A DNA stretch of 25,000 bases, taken from positions 1-25,000 of the forward strand of contig JADDIW010000050.1 in the NCBI GenBank assembly GCA_018136815.1, read 5' to 3'. Positions 18,906 to 25,000 of this stretch are shown here, one piece after another. The notes below the pieces were generated by a model. The model made no database searches. It saw only the letters and a program-made list of their open reading frames with translations, and had not been told where the DNA came from. The DNA comes from Isochrysis galbana (lineage: Eukaryota > Haptophyta > Isochrysidales > Isochrysidaceae). A program made the translations under genes and the position numbers. Each line of letters begins with the position of its first letter. The first letter of the stretch is position 1.

Positions 18906-18963
18906 AAGTTGACTCAAGTAACCTCCAGGTGACAATGAAAGGTGTTAGCAGGGATGGGGATAA

Positions 18964-19411
18964 TTGAACGCTTTTGGTCTGAACAAAGCCGCCCGCTCTA
19001 CGCCTAGGGCGGATAGAGACAGGGAGGACGTCATCATCGACAACCTATTCATATTCCCGAAAGGAAACGCCCCGAAGTCACTATGCACACTATATCTATT
19101 AGCGTGGAGATATATCATCACGGATTTCTATAGAATACACTACGACGGTATAGAGTTTTCAGAGGAATCAATTCTGATAAGAGTAATAGAAAGATACACC
19201 ACGCTCCACGCTGAGCAAAGCACTACTCTATGCACAAAATACCGACTCGGCGAGAACTGCCCAGGCGGGAATGGGACGGAAACCCAAAAAGAGAATAGAT
19301 ATCAGCGACTTGAGACCCGTGTACACATTAAACGACAAAAACGGGCTGAAGCTAGCTGAGCTGGCCACCAAGCTGGGGATAGCACACGCTGTCGAGGGGG
19401 CCAGGGAGTAA
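18964..19411 (+). pseudogene. Transposon-like coding remnant, frameshifted, family unknown
   Basis: From 18964 a frame reads DVIIDNLFIFPKGNAPKSL, then LLAWRYIITDFYRIHYDGIEF and RVIERYTTLHAEQ. This has natural-looking composition and a TE-like W-R aromatic segment. After about 19220 this frame becomes unlikely. The next frame takes over with ATG at 19271, encoding GRKPKKRIDISDLRPVYTL and LKLAELATKLGIAHAVEGA, and stops at 19411. The two parts may be one broken protein or two pieces. I do not recognise the family. AT-richer composition and nearby repeats suggest mobile-element origin. Confidence 0.4.
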
Positions 19412-20059
19412 CACAACAATGGCGATGGAGCAACGTACACGTCACACATACAGACAGAGAGAGAGGCGTACACGCAACCGATACAGACCATAAGCCCAAC
19501 AAGCACCCAAGTGGGAAAGAGGCACAACAATTCGGAACAAAAGGCCTGCCCAAACCCACACTCCGAACCAGGCCTTAGTTAGGTAGTGCACCGAGGCCGG
19601 ACCCCGGAAACCGAAAAAAAAGGAATGACGGGGGGCAGGGGAAGAGGTGGAGAGAGGGAATATAAGGGCGGTGTTAGTTAGAGACGGGAAGACCCGAGTA
19701 TAGTAGGTGTGTAGCCCAGAATCTTCAGATGTTTTTTTTTCACAGGTGCTTCCTGCCGCCGCCTAAGAGATAGCATCTGAAAGCTCAGTCTACTGGTGGT
19801 TTGGTGGCTGGGACCCTTACCGCCTTCTTCTATTTCTATGAGCTCTTGGCGCTCAAGCGAGGCAACATCTAGCACAAGCGCGCCACAATTGCGTGCCGCT
19901 TTTCGTCGCGCCCCTGGCACACTACGCCTCACTGAGCCGGGGACACCACGCGTACTATCGGGTTATGCCGCTTGATATGCCTCTCTTCGGACTCGCCGTA
20001 TCGTGCCGGAAAGTGCTCTTGGCGGGCATTTAGTGCCTTCAAGAGCTGGTTGACAACTC
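19412..20059. other. Intergenic stretch downstream of SR140, no supported gene
   Basis: A minus-strand frame (19678-19932) has no recognisable domain. An A tract (19613-19621) and a T tract (19731-19740) are present. This should contain the 3' UTR and polyadenylation site of the SR140 gene. Confidence 0.4.
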
Positions 20060-23000
20060 TCATCGTCGCGACTTCTTTACACCACGCCGCGGGCTGTCGT
20101 CACTTGATGAGGACGAGCGACGCATTCGCCTCTCATCTTGCGTGTAGCGGTCTCGTCCGCGCGACTCCTCCGCGTCTCTCGTCCGCTCGCGTTCCCTATC
20201 TCGCCCGCGATCAAGGCCCTCGTCGCGACCCATTCCACGCTCGCGCCACGGGGAGCGTTCCCGCTTTTCGCTATCTTGGCTCCTGCTACCTCGGAAATCG
20301 CGCAAGTTGCGCGACAAATTGTCGTAGTCTCGGTGGACGCCTCGGCTGCTTCCATCCCGGCCGGTCCTCTCGGTGTCGTGATCATTTGGCCGCTCTGATC
20401 CTCTGCCGCACATTGGACCACCGAGCTCGACTCGGGCCTTTGCAACCAGCTTCCGCCGCTCGTTTGCAACCTCGGCTGCGATCCAAGCGCGAGACCGCCC
20501 AGAAGACTCGAGCGAGTCGGCAAACGCGACGAGCTGCACTTCGATGTCGCGTAGTCGTGATTTTGGGAGGGTTGACTCGGACGTTGGTGAAACCCGTGAG
20601 GCAAGGGCGGAAGGCGTGAGCGGCACGCCATCAATCTCCTCACCGTCAATCTCTTCTCCATCGATGTCGGGATCCACAGTGATAGGAACGGTGATCGTTG
20701 GCGCGGCTGATGAGGATGAACAGTGGGTGGGCTCATCCGGAACGGTAGCATTCGAGGCAGAGCTCTGGCCGTCCGGGCTTGCCCTCGAGCATTGAGCACG
20801 CGGAGCGGCGCCTTCTTTCGAGGTAGGTGCATCGGCTTCATCATCCGCATCCCATCGCGTTGCGACGACGAGAGTCTGTTGTTGTGGCACTTCGACCTCC
20901 AACTTCAGGACCTGCCCGGCGCGCACGGCAGCAAGAGCGCGTTGCAGCATCTCTGATCGTGAGCCGGCTGACGAAAGCCCATTTGCCTCACACACAGCTT
21001 CGAGGGCACGCAGACCAAGCGCGCGGAGCGCCTCCTCTTGCGCGTGGACCGCGGCGGTGGGCGCAGGAGCAACCGACGAGCTCGAGGCTTTTGCAGCATC
21101 CAAACTCTCTGGAACGACGGCGGGATCTGAGCGAGCCGCGGCTGCCTGGGACGATGGGTACATGGGCTCGCCGTCGACATCGTTGGAATCAGAGTCGGAT
21201 CCACAGTCCGCGGGTGGGTCGCCGTATGCCATATGACGCCCGCTTGAATCCAACGCGTCATTAGAAGCCTTGGGGCCATCCGGAGAGCCGTGCAGGAGGG
21301 TTCGCTCCAGCCGGGTCAAGAAGGAGAGAGGGAACGCTGCCCATACCTGTTGTAGATAGGGCAAAGGGCAGGAGGGGGGGGGCGGGCAGACCCAAAGTAT
21401 ACGAATGAATGCGTAACAAGGTGGTTTGTTAGGCGCTGGCGATCCCATGCAAGTGCTATGTAACCGGTGCCAATGGCACAACCTGCAAAACCGATTAGCT
21501 CCCCCTTCGCACATCGAGCACCTGCCTGACGGTCTCACCTGCCAGACATAGAGGACTTTGACCACCTGCTCCTTCATCGTTTCCACGCTCATGCGGGAAT
21601 CGAGCCGTGTAAGACACCCATGAAGCGAAACGAAGATGTCGGGCAGGAGTTTTTGGAATGCGGCGCGGTACAGATAGGCCTCCGGTGGGATCCCTCCGCG
21701 CGCATTGGCTCGCGACGAACGGCTGGTGGATGCTCTCGGTGCTGCACCAAGCGCATTGTGAAGTATGTCGGAAAGTAGCAGTAGCCGAGCGATTTTCTTT
21801 GGCGCTGGCGTCTCGTCGAGGGTAAGTGCCTCGCTTAGCGTTTGAGCGATCTCTAACGCGGACTCGGACCGTTCAATGCAGAACCCCATCCCATCGCGGA
21901 TAGTCTTGCGCTCGATGACCATGCCACGCAGCATATCCTCAAGTTGGTCGCGCTCCTCCTCACTCAACTCCTTCTCGCCAGGCCCTGGACCAATTGGGCG
22001 GCCACGTTCACGCCAATGGGCCTCGCCGCGCCCACCTCGGTCGCGATCAGGACTGCGTTCGCGCCTATCGGGGCTACGTTCGCGCCGGTCGGGGCTGCGT
22101 TCGCGCCGGTCGGGGCTGCGTTCGCGCCGGTCGGGGCTGCGTTCGCGCCGGTCGGGGCTGCGTTCGCGCCGGTCGGGGCTCCGACCGCGCCGGTCAGGGC
22201 TGCGACCGCGCCGGTCGGGGCTGTGTCGGCGCCGGTCGGGGCTGCGTCCGCGCCGGTCGGGACTGCGTCCGCGCCTGTCAGGGCTGCGCACGCGTCGGTC
22301 GGGGCTGCGCCCGCGTCGGTCGGGGCTGCGTCTGTCAGGGCTGTGACCGCGCCGCCGATCGCCCTCGTCGCCCGCCTGAAACCCTCCATAGGAATCGAAT
22401 TTGCTTGAGCGACCGCGCTCGCGAGGAGGTGAGCAAGACGCCGATCGCGAGTTGGATCGCGACCGCGAAGATGACGAGGATCGCGAGCGGCGGGATAGGG
22501 AGACGTCGTGTTCTGCTGCTGCTCGTCGGTCAGTCGGTGGCTTCGAGCAGGGGGGTGGAGCCCATATCGGCCCCCCAGCCTCAAGCTGAAATGATCCGGT
22601 GTCCCACGCATCCATTGTGTCGCATGCGCAGAGGGACACCACTTTCCAACGGTAGTAGCGGTGCTCGGGAGTACTGGCGTCGAACAGGAAGCGATATTGA
22701 GAGTTGGATTCCTCACGCGCCATGATGGCCTACGAGCATCGTGAGGGGAGAGAGGGTGTGGGCTCGATTCTCTTGTAGACTGATCGCGCCTGAAGCAAGA
22801 TTCCTAATCAGACAAAGACCTATGGGTGCCGGGGCACCTGCTCAAAGGCGTGACCCTCCTCTGCGACAAAAAGTGCTAGCCTATCGATAAGCTCTCGTTG
22901 CCCAAGATTTGTCGGCAGCAACACCATTGTGGTCGGGCCCGAAGGCCGAGGCGGCTGAGCAGACGCTGCACTGTTGCTGGAAGGAGTCGTGCTCGAGAAG

Positions 23001-24567
23001 GCCGCTGGCGGAGAGACGTGGCCAGAGGGCGGACCGGTGGATGCCATGGCAGAGGTGGATGCAGAGGCTGAACGCCCTTGGAGCGAGGCAAGAGTGATTG
23101 CCTGCGTTGGCCTCGCAACAGCCTGGAGGATTCCGACGGGAGAGGGGGGAGGGGGTTGGGGAAGTCAGCCAGAGCAGCTTCAGTAATGAGTGCAATTTGA
23201 AGTGAAGGATCCCAGCATCATTTCCACGAGCCTCAGTCCCGTGGAAATGCGCTGAGCGTGAGTGTAGCTACTTGCCTTGCCCCAGCCAATCCTCATCACG
23301 AAACCGTTGAGCTCCGTCTCATTCATCTCATCCTTCGCTTGAGCCGCGTCGGCTCTCTTAACAAATGCGACGAATCCATTCAGCCGCTGGCGCATGCGCT
23401 CCTCCTCAGATCGTGGCCACATGATCTACAACATTGCGTACAGGAATCAGGGGTTGGCCTTAACGGAGGGCACTCTGCAATGATGGTATCAGGGCACTCT
23501 GCAATGATGGTATCATCCATGTGCGCACTGAAGCGCGTGCACGCAAGTGCCAGAGTATCCGCTCGCTGACCCGCGCGTGACTAACCACTGCTTAGAAAGT
23601 AGCACACCTTGACAGACTGAATAGGCCCGAAGCGCGCAAACTCCTTGAACAGCGTCTCTTCGGTGACAGTTGGGCATAGGTTGCCGATGTACAAGTTCGT
23701 CGTCTCAGGATCCTGGGCCGGTCCAGAAGTAAGACCGCCGACATGGGGAAGACTCGGTACGCGCACGATCGCCAGGGGCCAAGGCGGCAGAAGGGCGATG
23801 ATATCAGCGCTTGCGATTGCTGCGGCCATGGGGATGCGCTGGGCTGGACGCGTGGGATGCGACTCCGGCAGCCAGAGGCGGGTGCAGGACGAGCCTGGCT
23901 ATCAAAGGACGTGAGCCCATCGCCCTTGCTTCGAAGATCAGAATCTCGCTCGCCACGACTGTCTCGCTCCTCCTGTCCAGACGAAGACCGAATGACAGCA
24001 CGCAGTGAATGTTTGGGTGCACTCGATCGCTGGCGGTCTGGCACGTTGCGGGAGCCTTGGACAGCCCCCGCACGCGATTCGACATGCCCATACCTGCTCG
24101 CGCCGCAGCTCCTGCATGAACTGCTCCATTTGGGACGGACCCTTCTCCTTACCCTTCCTACCCAGAGCGGAGGGCTTGCCACCAGAAACGCTGCCCTTGG
24201 CAATGACCTCCCCGTCCACGTCATCTGCCTCGTCTTCCGTCCCTCCGAAGGCGTTCCGTGCAGCTGGCGTTCGTCTCATTGGCGCAGAGATGCGCGGCCC
24301 TGGCCGGCCTGCGGGCTCGCCAGCACGAACGAAGCGCTTAGGTTTATCCGCGGCACCCTCGAACTCCTCGATGAACCGCGCCTGCTCCGCCGCGAGGGCG
24401 TCCTCCTGCTCCTTCCTCTTGGCTGCGAGTTCCTCCTTCCGCTTCTCAAAGGCGCTTTTCTTCGTGGCGCCCAGGCTGAAGGAAGCTAGCTTATCGGAGG
24501 TCATTGAACGGATGGCGCCTGGCTGGATGGAGCCAGGCGCCAATCCGTAAGGCAACTGGCCGCTCAT
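20060..24567 (-). CDS. U2SURP: SR140/U2SURP homologue (U2 snRNP-associated SURP protein), seven exons
   Basis: This is a predicted nuclear pre-mRNA splicing factor associated with U2 snRNP. Exons: 24567-24094, 23972 to about 23895, 23712-23608, 23425-23276, 23122-22838, 22729-21539 and 21346-20060, all phase 0, about 1189 aa. The exon 2 end is uncertain (a GC donor at 23894 or a weak GT at 23849). The fourth intron is GC-AG (GCAAGT at 23275); the other four are GT-AG. Seen in order: an N-terminal coiled coil and FIEEFEG..KRFVR motif as in SR140; an RRM (TTNLYIGNLCPTVTEE ... GFVAFVKR ... MRIGWGKA); a SURP module (LIDRLALFVAEEGHAFEQ, YRFLFDASTPEHRYYRWK); an RS region with SPDRRER repeats; a CID domain (LSEEERDQLEDMLRGM, KKIARLLLLSDILHN); a SAP-like stretch; IDGEEIDGVPL and a cwf21-like motif; and an RS/RE tail. 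The domain order matches human SR140, except for the internal RS block and the SAP-like stretch, which I cannot confirm there. Confidence 0.92.
21347..21538 (-). other. 192-bp intron with no in-frame stop (SR140 intron 6)
   Basis: Donor CAG|GTGAGA and acceptor CTACAACAG|GTATGG. The length is a multiple of three and the reading frame stays open through it, so retention would insert 64 Cys-rich residues into the CID domain. Removing it joins VLYVWQ to VWAAFPLSFL, which fits the family. Confidence 0.8.
22040..22345 (-). repeat. 21-bp coding minisatellite for the RS domain
   Basis: About 14 tandem units of a 21-bp sequence encode SPDRRER/SPDRRGR heptads on the minus strand. Several neighbouring units (about 22075-22180) are nearly identical at the DNA level. 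Because the unit is a multiple of 3, changes in copy number keep the frame. Confidence 0.9.
23467..23514 (+). repeat. 24-bp perfect tandem duplication in an SR140 intron
   Basis: AGGGCACTCTGC followed by AATGATGGTATC occurs twice back to back, within the 182-bp intron 23607-23426. Confidence 0.9.
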
Positions 24568-25000
24568 CCTCGCTCAGAGCTTGCGGACAGACCGGGCGGC
24601 GGGGGTCGAGCCCACTCTTCTCTCCCTCCCCGGCGCGGCTGAGAGCTGGCGCCAGAGAGGAGGGGGGGGGGGGGGAGGCGAGGGGGGGGGGGGGGGGGGG
24701 GGGGGGGGAGGAGGGGGGGAGTAGGAGAGGGGGGAGAGGCTCGAGGAGAAGGCGCTCTACTGTGGAGTAAAGTAAAAAGGGTACAATAGAGCTCTACTCT
24801 AGTAGAGTTTTTATAGGAATAAGACTGCCCAGCCGAGAGAGCCGGAATCCTAGCTTTTTAACTCTTTACTGCTGGGCCGAAGCACCGAAACACAGGTGCT
24901 TCCCCGCAGCTGTTTTGTACGGTGGCTCATGGGGGGGAGGGCTTTTACGAGAAATATTGGACTCAAAACACGAGAATAAAGCGGAGTGATTTTCGGCCGA
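24568..25000. other. SR140 upstream region with long G tracts (C tracts on coding strand)
   Basis: G homopolymers and G-rich DNA span about 24660-24735, roughly 95 bp upstream of the SR140 ATG. Beyond lies AT-richer DNA with imperfect inverted repeats: AGTAAAGTAAAAAG near 24768 against CTTTTTAACTCTTTACT near 24853; GCCCAGC against GCTGGGC; AAGCACC/GGTGCTT around 24880-24901; CTCTACT/AGTAGAG near 24792-24808. No gene is supported. Confidence 0.55.

Noticed and set aside
21876-22725. Long plus-strand ORFs with RSGLR- and APVGAAF-type repeats
   Set aside because: Antisense shadows of the SR140 RS-domain minisatellite, which fits a known domain order on the minus strand.

Overview
The window looks like nuclear DNA of a GC-rich single-celled eukaryotic alga. 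The evidence is spliceosomal introns (GT-AG and at least one GC-AG), an SR-family splicing protein, a tocopherol-cyclase-like protein, a permease with an N-terminal signal/transit-like extension, and many homopolymer tracts and satellites. A haptophyte or other lineage with a red-derived secondary plastid is my best guess. That is inference; no marker here fixes the species.

Layout. 1-2760: no supported gene. It contains a 955-bp retroposon-like insertion (477-1431) between 18-bp direct repeats. 2761-4396 (-): two-exon Trp/Tyr-permease-family transporter. 4397-5417: microsatellite and poly-C DNA. 5418-8439: candidate Tc1/mariner-type element with 24-bp perfect terminal inverted repeats next to TA. 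It holds a stem-loop array, a (TC)n tract, a 356-bp higher-order satellite and a small minus-strand ORF. 8452-8597: second, inverted copy of the 5' end of the retroposon-like repeat. 9606-10757 (+): intronless tocopherol-cyclase-like gene. 11875-13120: retroelement graveyard, with a retropepsin ORF (+) and a frameshifted LINE C-terminus (-). 14013-14951 (+): RNase H1 with viroplasmin and DUF5710-like domains. 16643-18635: inverted-repeat-bounded block with an ankyrin gene (-) and a 19-bp minisatellite. 18964-19411: frameshifted, transposon-like coding remnant. 20060-24567 (-): seven-exon SR140/U2SURP homologue. 24568-25000: its presumed upstream region.

Five genes are well supported: transporter, tocopherol-cyclase-like, RNase H1, ankyrin and SR140. 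They have unrelated functions and do not form a pathway. Much of the rest is repeats and mobile-element debris. Four of the five genes have a long C or C/T tract on the coding strand shortly upstream of the ATG, a possible shared promoter feature. All intron boundaries were placed by eye from reading frame, splice dinucleotides and family knowledge; no transcript data were available.
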